Notes: a model not told the origin generated them from the letters alone. DNA of 64,000 nt from Endozoicomonas elysicola (GCF_000710775.1 NZ_JOJP01000001.1:2705547-2769546); one strand, 5' to 3'; shown: positions 7,505 through 16,215, counted from the first letter of the stretch. A program made the numbers and translations.

Positions 7505-8572
7505 TCAACTGAACAGTTCCTCTGTTTCTTCCAAAACCTTTTCAGTGTCATCATCCATGCCGGATAACGGATTCAAATTGATCGCCTCCTGAAAATGGTT
7601 CGGATCAAATTTGGCGTATCTCATGGTCATGGAAATATCGGCGTGTCCCAGTATTCGTTGCAGCACAATGATATTGCCGCCATTCATCATAAAGTGACTG
7701 GCAAAGGTATGGCGTAATACATGGCTGCTCTGGCCTCTCGGAAGCCGGATATTGGAGCGTTTCAAGGCTCGGTCAAAACTGCACAGGGAAGAGGTGAATC
7801 CACCGTAACGGTCGAAATGGGCTTCCACTTCACGGTAAAGTTTCCTGTTGATGGGGATGCTGCGAACCTTCTTGCCCTTGGTTTGCGAATAGACCATACA
7901 GCCGTTTTGCAGGTGGGTCATAGTGCGGCTTTCAACCTCTCCCCAGCGAGCACCCGTAGCAAGGCAGAGCTTGGTAATCAGCAGTACATGGGGGTTGTTA
8001 CAGCTTGCCTTAATTTCCGTTAGCAGGGTGTTGATTTGCCGTTTGGTGAGGTAAGCCAGCTCCCGTTCCTGAAGCTTGATCTTCTTGGCCTTCTCCAGTG
8101 GGTTCTGATAGTTGATCTCATCAATCTCGATCAGGTAGTTATACACCGCTCTCAGGTAGCCCAAATGGTTGTTCAGGGTCTTGTCGGATACAGTCCGTTG
8201 GTTGTCGGCCTTGCCCATCTTGTTGCTGCGCTTGATCGCTTTGTATTCATTGAAGCGGGAAACCGTCATTCGTCGAGCCTGAATATCACCAATCACCTGA
8301 ACCATGCTGTCCAGAACATTCCTGGTACGCTCACCGTCTGCCAGTTCCTGACCTCTGCCCTGATACCAGATATCGATGATCTCGGATAACAGGCGTTTAT
8401 CCTCCTTCTCGATAAACTCCTTATTCTTGAGTTGCGTCTGTCCCTTGATGAAGTTGACGAACTGGTTGCATTCGGCCTTGGTGTCGTAAGTACGCCGATA
8501 CCGTTTTGCACCTCGCTTCAATTGCAGGTCAACTTTCCACTTTCCGGTTTTATGATCTTTTCGAATGCTCAC
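7505..8572 (-). CDS. Tyrosine recombinase integrase of element E2 (355 aa)
   Basis: Site-specific recombinase that should insert E2 at the 3' end of tRNA-Ser. Catalytic residues visible: R209 (TGARWGE), H284 and R287 (HVLRHTF), H310 (LGHAD) and nucleophile Y319 (MRYAKF). The N-terminal ~60 residues resemble an arm-binding domain, and residues 60-160 the core-binding SAM-like domain. The GTG start at 8572 is supported by the weak AGGG upstream and by alignment to the E3 integrase. The 3' end points at the att site about 530 bp away, with the 84-aa ORF between. It is divergent from the excisionase gene. Confidence 0.9.
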   Translation of the reverse strand: MSIRKDHKTGKWKVDLQLKRGAKRYRRTYDTKAECNQFVNFIKGQTQLKNKEFIEKEDKRLLSEIIDIWYQGRGQELADGERTRNVLDSMVQVIGDIQARRMTVSRFNEYKAIKRSNKMGKADNQRTVSDKTLNNHLGYLRAVYNYLIEIDEINYQNPLEKAKKIKLQERELAYLTKRQINTLLTEIKASCNNPHVLLITKLCLATGARWGEVESRTMTHLQNGCMVYSQTKGKKVRSIPINRKLYREVEAHFDRYGGFTSSLCSFDRALKRSNIRLPRGQSSHVLRHTFASHFMMNGGNIIVLQRILGHADISMTMRYAKFDPNHFQEAINLNPLSGMDDDTEKVLEETEELFS

Positions 8573-8794
8573 TATTCAATGCCCTGAATTGTTATTTTGA
8601 TTCTAAGCCGTGATTTTTTATATTCAGAAAATAAAAAACTGACCGCTTAATACGCGGCTGATTATTTTTTCTGAATTAAATGGGTAAAAAATCACTGAGA
8701 ATATTGTCAGCGTTGAATCCAACGTTATATGATTTTGAATCAACAGGAAAGTTGCTTTCCTGTTCCATTCACCAATTGATAAAGGGATTTAACA

Positions 8795-8998
8795 ATGACT
8801 GATAATACCTGTTTGTTTTTTACTATTACCTTGTTTGCTGATTCTGTTGGCGTAACAAAGCGGACGGTCGAGGGCTGGATTGATCGAGGATTTATTCCCG
8901 CCGTTAAAATCGGTAAACGTCGTCTGGTCAATGCTCACGCCATCAGGAAACAGCTGGATGAGGCCAGTGACGGAGACGTCGCATTAGCGGGATGCTAA
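8795..8998 (+). CDS. Excisionase/AlpA-like helix-turn-helix protein of E2 (67 aa)
   Basis: Small MerR-like/HTH_17 DNA-binding protein: FADSVGVTKRTVEGWIDRGF then PAVKIGKRRLVN. This is the standard fold of excisionases and AlpA regulators, which bind near att and steer integrase toward excision. It is divergent from the integrase across a 222-bp regulatory gap. The E3 counterpart is at 15438-15617. Confidence 0.8.
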   Translation: MTDNTCLFFTITLFADSVGVTKRTVEGWIDRGFIPAVKIGKRRLVNAHAIRKQLDEASDGDVALAGC

Positions 8999-9028
8999 AC
9001 ATGCTGACCACCTATGAAGTATAGTAGA

Positions 9029-9054
9029 AAAGCCTTGAAAATCAGGGCTTTTTT
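9029..9054 (+). terminator. Terminator after the E2 excisionase gene
   Basis: AAGCCTTGA and TCAGGGCTT form a stem (one mismatch) followed by a run of T. Confidence 0.7.
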
Positions 9055-9112
9055 ACAATTTTTCCCTGCTTTTTAAACCGCTTTTTACCAGCATTCTGTC
9101 GCTCATTCGGTG

Positions 9113-9229
9113 GTCGATTAAGTTTGACAGTGAAATCAGCGATTAGAATTAATGCCCCAAAAATTCCATTTTTTGGGCAAGCGCAGCGGTTAATTCAGCT
9201 GATAAGGTTCGCTGTCAAATTTAATCGAC
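9113..9229. repeat. 117-bp imperfect inverted repeat between xis and rep (E2); putative origin structure
   Basis: The outer arms GTCGATTAAGTTTGACAG (9113-9130) and CTGTCAAATTTAATCGAC (9212-9229) match at 17 of 18 positions. Inner arms GAATTAA/TTAATTC and TGCCCCAAAAA/TTTTTTGGGCA (9153-9163, 9169-9179) close the centre. E3 has an unrelated sequence of the same architecture at 15720-15829. Single-strand origin, packaging hairpin or replication terminus are possible roles. Confidence 0.65.
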
Positions 9230-9787
9230 TTTTTAAAAAATAAAACCCCCGTTTTTACGCATTATTACTCATTGCTGGGGATTTGAAATTTATTGGTTGT
9301 ATTTTATTGATTTTGTTTTCTGAACCTGTAAGCATAAATCCACGAAAGGGATAACGAGTAAATCGAATCAATGAAATAACATTCATTAATAGTGCAATTC
9401 ATTTGTTGTTTTTTCATCAGCCGCCAGCGGTTGATTAATTCTCTTATTGTTTTTAAAAGACAGAGCCACCATTTTTTATTCATCAACAGGCTCCCCTGAT
9501 TTTCGTAAAGGCAAACGCCAGGAAGCGAGCTGCCTTTACACCGAGCGGCTGAAGCGGTGCTTTTTCTTTCGGTATGAAAAAGTACCGGTTCAGTCGAACC
9601 GACACGCTTGCCGATCCTCTGCGCAACTCGATGGCACTGCCCATGGTGTTGCGCAGAGCGATCGCAGCGTGCAAACCATCAGGAGGCACGATCTCAATGC
9701 GGACACCCAACTCACCAACCACACCCACGGACTCGCCGTCTGACTCCCACGCCCTGACTTGCACGCGCAGCGCAAGCGGGCGGGGGG
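9230..9787. other. Intergenic leader of rep (E2)
   Basis: About 560 bp without a convincing gene. The first half is AT-rich. The second half (from about 9480) is much richer in G+C and shows mirrored words such as GATCCTCTGCGCAAC and GTTGCGCAGAGCGATC (9614-9664), which form another stem. Overlapping ORFs on both strands here are not conserved in E3. A GC-rich block with CACGCGCAGCGC directly before the hairpin at 9788 is shared with E3. Confidence 0.45.
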
Positions 9788-9806
9788 AACGTCCTTGTAG
9801 CACGTT
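9788..9806 (+). promoter_or_regulatory. Covarying hairpin 5' of rep (E2), candidate double-strand origin
   Basis: AACGT-CCTTGTAGC-ACGTT: a 5-bp stem and 9-nt loop. In E3 the same place (16148-16166) has GACGT-TCCTGTAGC-ACGTC. The stem pair has changed together (A:T to G:C) while TGTAGC in the loop is kept. This is the behaviour of a selected hairpin, such as a Rep nick site. Confidence 0.5.
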
Positions 9807-9860
9807 ATATAAATACAATATATGGGATCAATAAAGTTATAAGAAAAGGAATTCTTAGTT

Positions 9861-11161
9861 ATGAATCATCTAAATCGTTATAAGGTCGCCGAAAATGGCT
9901 TCACCACCGTCCCCTCGGAAACCGGGTTGATCTTCTGCCATCCCAAGAAAGGGAAAGTGCTCGATCTCACTGATAGTGGGTTTCAGGTGGTGGGCATGTG
10001 TGTGGATACCCTCCGGCAAATCTTCAAAGGCCGCATGGATCTGGATTTCCTGACGGACATACAACACAGCATCGAACTTAATGAGAAACAGATGACCTTT
10101 CTCGGTTATGAGTGGTTGGTGGCGAAAAGTTCCAAGTCCTCCGGTTATCAATACCGGCTCCAGAACAATGATCTTGGGTTGATCCTTCTTTTCAAAATGT
10201 TCCATGCCAAAGCAGAGTCAGAAAGCTCTCATCTGAAGATCGAGTGTTCCCCCTGGTATCTGGATAACCATTCACCTGAAGCGATTGATACGTTCCTGAG
10301 AACCATTGCTGAGAGAATTCTGAGAGTACCGGTATCTCACTATCCAGCCATCCATTTGGCCGTTGATCTACAGGGTTGGGAACCGGAACACGATCTGGCG
10401 GATAAGGTGGCTTGTCGCTCTCGTCGAGTGGCTCAGTACAATGGGTTTGAGAACATCGAATTTAACTTCTCCTACATTTCCTGTGTGTATGATCGTTGTC
10501 AGTCTTTCAAGTTCGGGCCAGCGACTTCGGTACAAATGGCGATTTACGACAAAACCATCCAGTCCAAGGACGCCGATAAGCTGGATTACATACAAAACAA
10601 GTGGAAGAAGTATGCCGGTAAGCAGGGAAGGGTTTATGACGCTGACAGGGACGTGTTTCGGGTTGAACTGCGATACCACCACTCGGTCGTCGAACAGTTC
10701 GCTCTGGGCTCCTATGACAGCAATGGAGTGATCGGGTTAAACATGAAATCCTATGCTGAGGTGTGCAACCATCTCCACGGCCTTTGGCAGTAGGGTTGAA
10801 GTCTTTCAAGCTGAAACACAATACCAATTACTTCCATCCTATTTGGAGTATCCTGATGAATGATCTGGTCTTCGCTCCTGAAGGCATCAATGCTCCAGAT
10901 CAGCAACTCAACTACCAACGCCATTACAAGAAACCGGATACCTTCTCTGGCAAGAACTATCAGCTTTATCTGGGGAACTACCTGTCAGCCTGTGCCAGAA
11001 AGAGATTACCCTTTGAACAGGTACTGGAAGAGCTGCAAAACAACATCATCTGGAATGACATTGCTCTCCACTATGAGAGCATCAATACGACAGAGCATGA
11101 ACTGATTGAGCGGCTTAGGGCGGGCTACCAGGAAAGAATCCTTATGGGATATGCAATATAA
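9861..11161 (+). pseudogene. Rep replication initiator of E2, broken by a -1 frameshift
   Basis: Homologue of the intact Rep at 16216-17523. The first 310 residues (9861-10793) end at LHGLWQ-stop. Reading continues in the next frame as GLKSFKLKHNTNYF and so on to 11161. Against E3 (CAATACGGT), E2 has CAGTAGGG, which is explained by loss of one base of the TAC codon near 10793. Family: a rolling-circle or filamentous-phage-type initiator is likely. IYDKTIQ at residues 228-234 resembles the YDK tyrosine motif of such initiators, but no database check was possible. Start ATG 9861 has AAAAGGA upstream. If the shift is real, E2 cannot replicate on its own unless helped by the E1 or E3 Rep; a sequencing error or programmed frameshift are alternatives. 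Confidence 0.75.
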
Positions 11162-11266
11162 AAGTTAGTTCTTTGTTAAGTACTTATAGGTGCTATATTT
11201 ATGGCTCGATGGTACTATTTAGCTCTTTTTTTACAGTAGTTGAAGTACAAAAAGGATAAGAAGCTC

Positions 11267-11773
11267 ATGGGGAAAGCTTTAAAGGTTAGCTCGCTTTTTT
11301 TGGTGTTTTTTTTAAGTGGATGTGCAACCGATTCATATAGTTCAGCGAGTGCAGAGCCTAATTTTGACTCAAGTGTGAAAAGTAAATTGTACGGTAGCTG
11401 GAATTGTGAGGCGGCTTTTAACGATTCTGGTGCTAAGATGACCTCAGAATTTACTGAGACATATGTTAGAAATGGCACATTAAATAGTATTGGAAGTATG
11501 AATATTCAATTTTCGCCAGAGCTTCCTGAAATATTCTATACAATTACTAGTCATGGGACATGGTCATTGGATGATGGCTATTTGATTACTAATTACGCTA
11601 AAACAAAAATCAAGAATATTACCCATCCAGAGTTCGATGAAATTATCAATATTAATGACTTGTTTCCCGAAAGTGTTAGTGAGTCTTCGAAAATTGTTTC
11701 TCTTTCGAATACAACCTTATCACTGCAAAGTGAAAGTAGTGGTGAGTACATAACATGTAACCGCGAGATATAG
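11267..11773 (+). CDS. Cargo lipoprotein, 168 aa (E2)
   Basis: Signal peptide with lipobox LSGC (MGKALKVSSLFLVFFLSGC), so it is probably attached to a membrane. The mature part includes YGSWNCEAAF and repeated short strand-like stretches and ends ...ITCNREI, suggesting a small beta-rich domain. No family recognised. Start ATG 11267 is preferred over TTG 11240 because AAGGATAAG lies just upstream and the signal peptide starts there. It is inserted between rep and the 75-aa ORF, where E1 and E3 have nothing, so it is an accessory gene; A+T-rich. Confidence 0.75.
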   Translation: MGKALKVSSLFLVFFLSGCATDSYSSASAEPNFDSSVKSKLYGSWNCEAAFNDSGAKMTSEFTETYVRNGTLNSIGSMNIQFSPELPEIFYTITSHGTWSLDDGYLITNYAKTKIKNITHPEFDEIININDLFPESVSESSKIVSLSNTTLSLQSESSGEYITCNREI

Positions 11774-11784
11774 TGTCATGAATA

Positions 11785-11812
11785 AGGTGGGGGGGGAGTT
11801 CCCCACCTCTTT
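11785..11812. terminator. Terminator between the E2 lipoprotein and 75-aa ORF
   Basis: AGGTGGGG (11785-11792) pairs perfectly with CCCCACCT (11801-11808) and is followed by TTTT. Confidence 0.75.
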
Positions 11813-11816
11813 TCTG

Positions 11817-12044
11817 TCACTTCTTGGCAGATTGGTTTGTTTTCTGAACCGAACTCTGGTGTATGAGAGTGTCACTAAGAATCTCAAGGATCGCCACCAG
11901 TTCCTCAACCTCTGAGTTATAGCTCTCAAGGATCACCTTGGTCGTGTACTGACTCAGGTCAGCAATCTCATGACGCTTGGCTTCAAGCTGGTTCTTGGAA
12001 AGATGAATCAGAGTGCAAAGCATGGAATTTGTAAGTGTTTTCAT
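11817..12044 (-). CDS. Conserved 75-aa element protein, copy 2 (E2)
   Basis: Same family as 313-540 and 17558-17785. It is the most diverged copy: roughly three quarters of the residues are identical, with conservative exchanges such as E to D and T to S. The start is placed at the conserved MKTLTNS codon (12042-12044); an upstream in-frame ATG at 12099-12101 would add 19 residues absent from the other copies. The sequence before it keeps the GGCAACA word seen in E1 and E3, suggesting a conserved promoter region. Confidence 0.7.
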   Translation of the reverse strand: MKTLTNSMLCTLIHLSKNQLEAKRHEIADLSQYTTKVILESYNSEVEELVAILEILSDTLIHQSSVQKTNQSAKK

Positions 12045-12261
12045 GATATCTACCTCTTTTTTGAATGTAATTTGATCAGGAATGATTGGAGCTCTGGTCA
12101 AAAAAATATTTTGTCCTTTAGTGGCAACAAATTTTTTTGGATAAGAGCGATATTATTCAGAATTACATCTATTCAAAAAGCTGAGGGGATTGTAAACTTT
12201 TAAATCAGTGATTTTGCTTCAGTGAAACCCAAATATACGTCAATGTAATGGAAGGGAAAAA

Positions 12262-14019
12262 ATGGATGATGTAATGCTTGAGGGTGGAAAAAGTACCTCA
12301 AAATCTATCGCGTCTGACGTTTATATAGGGGTAAAGTCTTGGTATAAAAAACTCGACCCAACAGGAGATAAGCTGGAAGGTTATAGAGAAGGTATTAATC
12401 ATGCGTTAAATAAAGTTCAAATAATGGGGATGGATAGCCATAAACAGATATCTGACATCTATATTGCATTAAGGGTTCACTCCAATATGCGAAAGCTATC
12501 CTCGGATAAACCAGCAGATAAATACATATACGATAAAGATAACCCTGAATCATCGCTTTTGCTGGATAATGAAAATGCATTTGATATTGATGGTTCATTG
12601 AGATCGTTAGGCTACGGACATATACCCGAATCTCTCAAGAGATTGGGTAAGAGTAGTGAGGCTAAATCAGTTGAAGATTTAAGTATAAATGATGGTCTGA
12701 CCAATCACGTTTATCATGGAAAAGAGGCATTTTCATTTGTAGATGGAGAAGAAAAAGTTTTGGTTCTGGGCCAGCCTGGTTGTGGAAAAACTACTTTTTT
12801 AAAATCTTTGGCACTTGCTTATTCTCATGTATTCAAACCTGATGTTGAGCTCGGATTTTTAATACCAATCTTTGTAAGATTGAGAGATTTCTATATTGAT
12901 GGGGTTGGTAGTTCTGATCTATTTTTAAAATTTATTCTTGAGGCTGTGTCTGAGCTATCCTCGGTCAGCTTTATTGATAATTGGATGCAACAGAAAATTG
13001 AGAAAGGTCAGTGCGTATTTTTGATTGATGGGGTTGATGAGCTTTCAGATGAACAGTCAAAAAATGTTTTAAACTGTTTTAGGAAGTTTGTTAATAAGTA
13101 TCATAAAAATAAGTTTGTAGTAACTTGTAGAACCTCTGCCTATGAGCATGGTCTAGAGGGGTTTAAAATCTGTGAAGTGGATGATTTTAATGACAAGGAT
13201 CTAGGTGCTTTTATCTCTCAATGGTTTGGTGATCAGGTTAAAACAAGAAAAACTTTGGCTAATGATCTTAAAACATCTTTGATTGCTAGGGACTTATGTA
13301 AAACTCCTTTGCTAGCAACAATGATATGTTTGATGTATCAATACAATAAGAGAATCCCTAATAATAGGTTCGAATTGTATGAAAGCTGCTTGGATGCATT
13401 GATGTATCGTTGGGACTCTTTTAGGAGTATTGATAGGAGTCGAAAAATAACCTCTATCTCCGATAATGCAAAGAAGGCTATTTTGGCAAAAGTTGCACGG
13501 ACAACATTTGATGATGATAAGCTTTATGTGAGAAAAAACTATCTGCTCAGTTTGTTATCGAAAGAGATAGACCGACTCAGTCTCAAAATTTCATCTAGTG
13601 AGCTTCTATATGATTATGAAAGTAATATGGGAATACTTGTAGAAACAGATGTTAATCTATACACATTTTCACATCTGACTTTTCATGAGTATTTTACAGC
13701 TCTTCATTATTTAGAGTTGAGGAATGAGAATCAAATAATTGATAAGGCCCTTGGTGGGCATAAATATAAAGAAGTTTTGCTCTTGATAATGGAAAAAACT
13801 CTTGATGCTGACCGACTTGGGTTGATTCTCATTGGTAGAATTAAAAGTGAAGTTATTTCTACAGGTCTGTCAAATAGCTATGTTGAAGGACTTATTCAAG
13901 ATGTTTTGAGATCCAGTGTATTGTTCGATAAGAGAGTAAGGGCTGCATTACATGAGGTTTACTCCGAGCTTATGTCTCTGCCTGATCCATTTGACGTATA
14001 TGATGATGATTTTTTATAG
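12262..14019 (+). CDS. NACHT-domain NTPase (bNACHT-type defence protein), 585 aa
   Basis: STAND-family NTPase. Walker A is GQPGCGKTTFLK (about residues 169-180) and Walker B is VFLIDGVDEL (about 252-261). Then come the sensor-like VVTCRTSAYEH and the NACHT-typical LCKTPLLATMICLMY and FSHLTFHEYFTALHYL segments. The N-terminal ~165 residues are not a domain I recognise, and the C-terminal region is short, without the long repeats of larger NLR-like proteins. Bacterial NACHT proteins are known anti-phage factors, so this is very likely the defence cargo of E2. ATG 12262 has GGAAGGG upstream. It stands alone, so sensing and effector parts should be in this one chain. Confidence 0.9.
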   Translation: MDDVMLEGGKSTSKSIASDVYIGVKSWYKKLDPTGDKLEGYREGINHALNKVQIMGMDSHKQISDIYIALRVHSNMRKLSSDKPADKYIYDKDNPESSLLLDNENAFDIDGSLRSLGYGHIPESLKRLGKSSEAKSVEDLSINDGLTNHVYHGKEAFSFVDGEEKVLVLGQPGCGKTTFLKSLALAYSHVFKPDVELGFLIPIFVRLRDFYIDGVGSSDLFLKFILEAVSELSSVSFIDNWMQQKIEKGQCVFLIDGVDELSDEQSKNVLNCFRKFVNKYHKNKFVVTCRTSAYEHGLEGFKICEVDDFNDKDLGAFISQWFGDQVKTRKTLANDLKTSLIARDLCKTPLLATMICLMYQYNKRIPNNRFELYESCLDALMYRWDSFRSIDRSRKITSISDNAKKAILAKVARTTFDDDKLYVRKNYLLSLLSKEIDRLSLKISSSELLYDYESNMGILVETDVNLYTFSHLTFHEYFTALHYLELRNENQIIDKALGGHKYKEVLLLIMEKTLDADRLGLILIGRIKSEVISTGLSNSYVEGLIQDVLRSSVLFDKRVRAALHEVYSELMSLPDPFDVYDDDFL

Positions 14020-14073
14020 GCTTTTTGATGGTTTATCCAGAGTAGATATTTGATGTTTATTCTGGTGGATATG

Positions 14074-14094
14074 GTGTCGACCAAGTGTCGACAC
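14074..14094. other. Integrase arm-type sites at the right end of E2
   Basis: GTGTCGAC at 14074-14081, AGTGTCGAC at 14084-14092, and the inverted GTCGACAC at 14087-14094. The same word, AGTGTCGAC, lies at the left end of E2 (7051-7059). Confidence 0.5.
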
Positions 14095-14195
14095 TATAGC
14101 GGTATTAAGGGGGGGGATGGGTATTTTTCAAAAATATAACTAGTTGATATTGCTGTAACTTATTGAAATTTAAGGTGTTTAAAAACCTCTGACTC

Positions 14196-14222
14196 GGGTT
14201 CGAATCCCTCCCTCACCGCCAT
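14196..14222 (+). repeat. att site: tRNA-Ser 3' end repeat 2 (E2/E3 junction)
   Basis: GGGTTCGAATCCCTCCCTCA then CCGCCAT. It is identical to the other two copies from TTCGAAT on. It reads GGG where they have AAGGA, so sequence left of TTCGAAT differs between elements. Confidence 0.85.
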
Positions 14223-14254
14223 ATATTCTTCCTAACTCCTTGTTTTTCCTCTTC

Positions 14255-15268
14255 TTAATTCTCCAAGACTTCTATTTTTTTCTTAAGTGTCCAAGATGTG
14301 TCCATTTTGCTTAATGGGTTTAGTCTAACGGCGTCGTTTAAGTGTTCTTTGCTGAATTTTGCGTATTTCATGGTCATCTTGATGTCAGCATGACCGAGGA
14401 TGCTTTGCAGTACCCGAATGTTTCCGCCATTCATCATAAAGTGGCTGGCAAAGGTATGGCGTAGAACGTGGCTGGCTTGTCCTCTAACGGTTCTGACACC
14501 GGAGCGGAGCAAAGCCCTTCTGAACGATTCCTGGCAGTTGGTGAACTCACCTTTCTCCCTGATGTGTTGTTTCACCTCCAGGAACAACGATTCATCCAAG
14601 GGGATAATCCGGTTCTTCTTGGACTTGGTGTAGGTCAGGTAAACCTGATTGTTCTTAAAGTGGTGATCCTTTCGGCTCTCGATCTCTCCCCAGCGAGCAC
14701 CAGTAGAGAGGCAGATCTTGGTGATCATCATTACATGGCGGCTTTTGCAGTTCTTCCTGATGTCTTCAAATAGCAGCTGGATCTCTTCATTACTCAGGAA
14801 GACAAGCTCCTTCTCGTGGATACGAATCTTGTCTACGGGCTGAAAGGGGTTAGGGTAGCCAATGATGGCGTTCCTGCTCAGGAAGTTATAGACCGCATTT
14901 ATATAGCCCAGCATGTTGTTGAGCGTTTTGTCTCCGATACCTGCCTCTCGCTTCTTCTGCTTATATCTGTGCCAGTCCCTTGCTGTGACCTCTTTGGCGA
15001 TAGGGTTGCCCATTGCCTCACAAAAGCGGATCAGGTTCTTCAGCGTCCGTTCATTGTCGGCCAGCTCAACACCTCTGGCTTCATACCAGATATCGATAAG
15101 CTCTCTGAGCGTTCGGTTATCCTTTTCTGGTGCTTCCTTATCTTTATCCGCAATGCACTTATCCCGAAACTGGATACACTCCAGCTTTGTCTTTGCGGTA
15201 TGACGATAGCGCTTGCTGCCAATCCTGAAATCAATTTTCCATTGGTTGTTTATTTTTTTGATAGCCAT
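14255..15268 (-). CDS. Tyrosine recombinase integrase of element E3 (337 aa)
   Basis: Homologous to the E2 integrase but clearly diverged. Catalytic residues: R192 (TGARWGE), H267/R270 (HVLRHTF), H293 (LGHAD), Y302 (MKYAKF). The gene ends about 30 bp from the att site. Two AGTGTCCA-like words (14286-14293, 14297-14304) lie within its 3' coding end, so arm sites overlap the gene. It is divergent from the excisionase, with AT-rich spacing and direct repeats between. Confidence 0.9.
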   Translation of the reverse strand: MAIKKINNQWKIDFRIGSKRYRHTAKTKLECIQFRDKCIADKDKEAPEKDNRTLRELIDIWYEARGVELADNERTLKNLIRFCEAMGNPIAKEVTARDWHRYKQKKREAGIGDKTLNNMLGYINAVYNFLSRNAIIGYPNPFQPVDKIRIHEKELVFLSNEEIQLLFEDIRKNCKSRHVMMITKICLSTGARWGEIESRKDHHFKNNQVYLTYTKSKKNRIIPLDESLFLEVKQHIREKGEFTNCQESFRRALLRSGVRTVRGQASHVLRHTFASHFMMNGGNIRVLQSILGHADIKMTMKYAKFSKEHLNDAVRLNPLSKMDTSWTLKKKIEVLEN

Positions 15269-15316
15269 AGCATTCCAGACCGTTTTTTTTTGGCCGAAAA
15301 AAATTCACCTGAATAT

Positions 15317-15346
15317 GCAGTTTGGTGCAGTTCGGTGTGGTTCAGC
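15317..15346. promoter_or_regulatory. Three ~10-bp direct repeats between int and xis (E3)
   Basis: GCAGTTTGGT, GCAGTTCGGT and GTGGTTCAGC in immediate succession, one per helical turn. The position in the int/xis divergent region suits cooperative binding of the small HTH protein. Confidence 0.45.
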
Positions 15347-15437
15347 GGAACTTTAACTTTTCAGGTTGGTTTTCTTGGATTAATTTCTATTTTTCTGGTC
15401 TCATAATTACATAACAATAAAAAAGGAATCAACTGAC

Positions 15438-15617
15438 ATGGAAAGTGAAGAAAGACTACTGCAAACGATTGAAGAATTTTCAAAATCAGTTGGTGTTTCA
15501 ATTGATACTGTCAGAGTGTGGGTAAGAGATAATAAAATACCTTCATTTAAAATTGGTAAACGCCGCTTGATTAATATCAGGAAGCTAAAAGATAAGATGG
15601 ATTCAGATGATAACTGA
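15438..15617 (+). CDS. Excisionase/AlpA-like helix-turn-helix protein of E3 (59 aa)
   Basis: MESEERLLQTIEEFSKSVGV then SIDTVRVWVRDNKIPSFKIG: a MerR-like HTH with the KIGKRRLIN motif shared with the E2 protein (KIGKRRLVN). AAAGGAATC lies about 10 bp upstream as ribosome site. It probably acts as recombination directionality factor and may repress the divergent integrase promoter. Confidence 0.75.
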   Translation: MESEERLLQTIEEFSKSVGVSIDTVRVWVRDNKIPSFKIGKRRLINIRKLKDKMDSDDN

Positions 15618-15719
15618 TAGTTATTGTTAGTGTAATTATAGTCTAACCTGCTGATATTGCAGGGATAAGGTGGCTCTATTTTATGTTTTTTCGATCAGCA
15701 TAAGTCATAGCTTTATTGA

Positions 15720-15829
15720 TTTTTTGTCTTTGCTTTGGATGTCGCTGTGCTTTATTTTTTTTTGAGGCGACCTGTCGCCTCAAAAAATTAAAAGGCACAG
15801 CAGCAAGACTCCAAAGCAAAGATAAAAAA
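15720..15829. repeat. 110-bp inverted repeat between xis and rep (E3); putative origin structure
   Basis: Outer 20-bp arms (15720-15739 and 15810-15829) match at 19 of 20 positions. Perfect 13-bp inner arms TTTTTTGAGGCGA/TCGCCTCAAAAAA (15758-15770, 15775-15787) flank a 4-nt loop. It sits at the same place as 9113-9229 in E2 but with unrelated sequence. The inner part could also terminate xis transcription. Confidence 0.7.
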
Positions 15830-16147
15830 TTTGTTTTAGTCATTATTGGTTGTTTTAAGTGGTTATTGGAAAGTTAAAAAACAGCTATTGATATTTATCA
15901 TTGATATGGCTATTAAGGATTTAAGCGGCCTGCTTTTTTAGGAATGCTGTGAACAATAACTTTCAAGTATTGATAGTAGTTTTGTATTTTCTTTGAAACG
16001 TTGTTTCTTCCTTGTTGTTTTCTCTTTCAGGTGTGCCCCCAGGAATCTTGGCAGTCATTACTGTGGTGCATGTTGTCTTGAAATTGGTGTCGGCTCTCTC
16101 ACTGATACTGTGCGAGGCTGACACGCGCAGCGCAGCCCGCACAGGCG
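15830..16147. other. Intergenic leader of rep (E3)
   Basis: About 320 bp, AT-rich at first, then GC-richer from about 16020. It ends with CACGCGCAGCGCAGCCCGCA, the counterpart of the GC-rich block before the E2 hairpin. No gene seen; ORFs here are not shared with E2. Confidence 0.4.
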
Positions 16148-16166
16148 GACGTTCCTGTAGCACGTC
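16148..16166 (+). promoter_or_regulatory. Covarying hairpin 5' of rep (E3), candidate double-strand origin
   Basis: GACGT-TCCTGTAGC-ACGTC. Same stem length, loop length and TGTAGC loop core as 9788-9806, with one compensatory base pair. Confidence 0.5.
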
Positions 16167-16215
16167 ATTAAAAAAGGGTAGTGAAAAACGAAAAGTTATA
16201 AAAAGGATTTTTGAT

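Noticed and set aside
7721-8389. Plus-strand ORFs within the E2 integrase
   Set aside because: Shadows of the minus-strand integrase gene, whose catalytic residues are intact.
9447-9834. Overlapping ORFs on both strands before rep in E2
   Set aside because: They lie in a GC-rich structured leader and have no counterpart in E3 beyond the DNA motif itself.
11162-11266. Possible attC or attI before the E2 lipoprotein (AAAGTTAGTT)
   Set aside because: No R'' partner and no inverted arms. E2 cargo shows no cassette signature.
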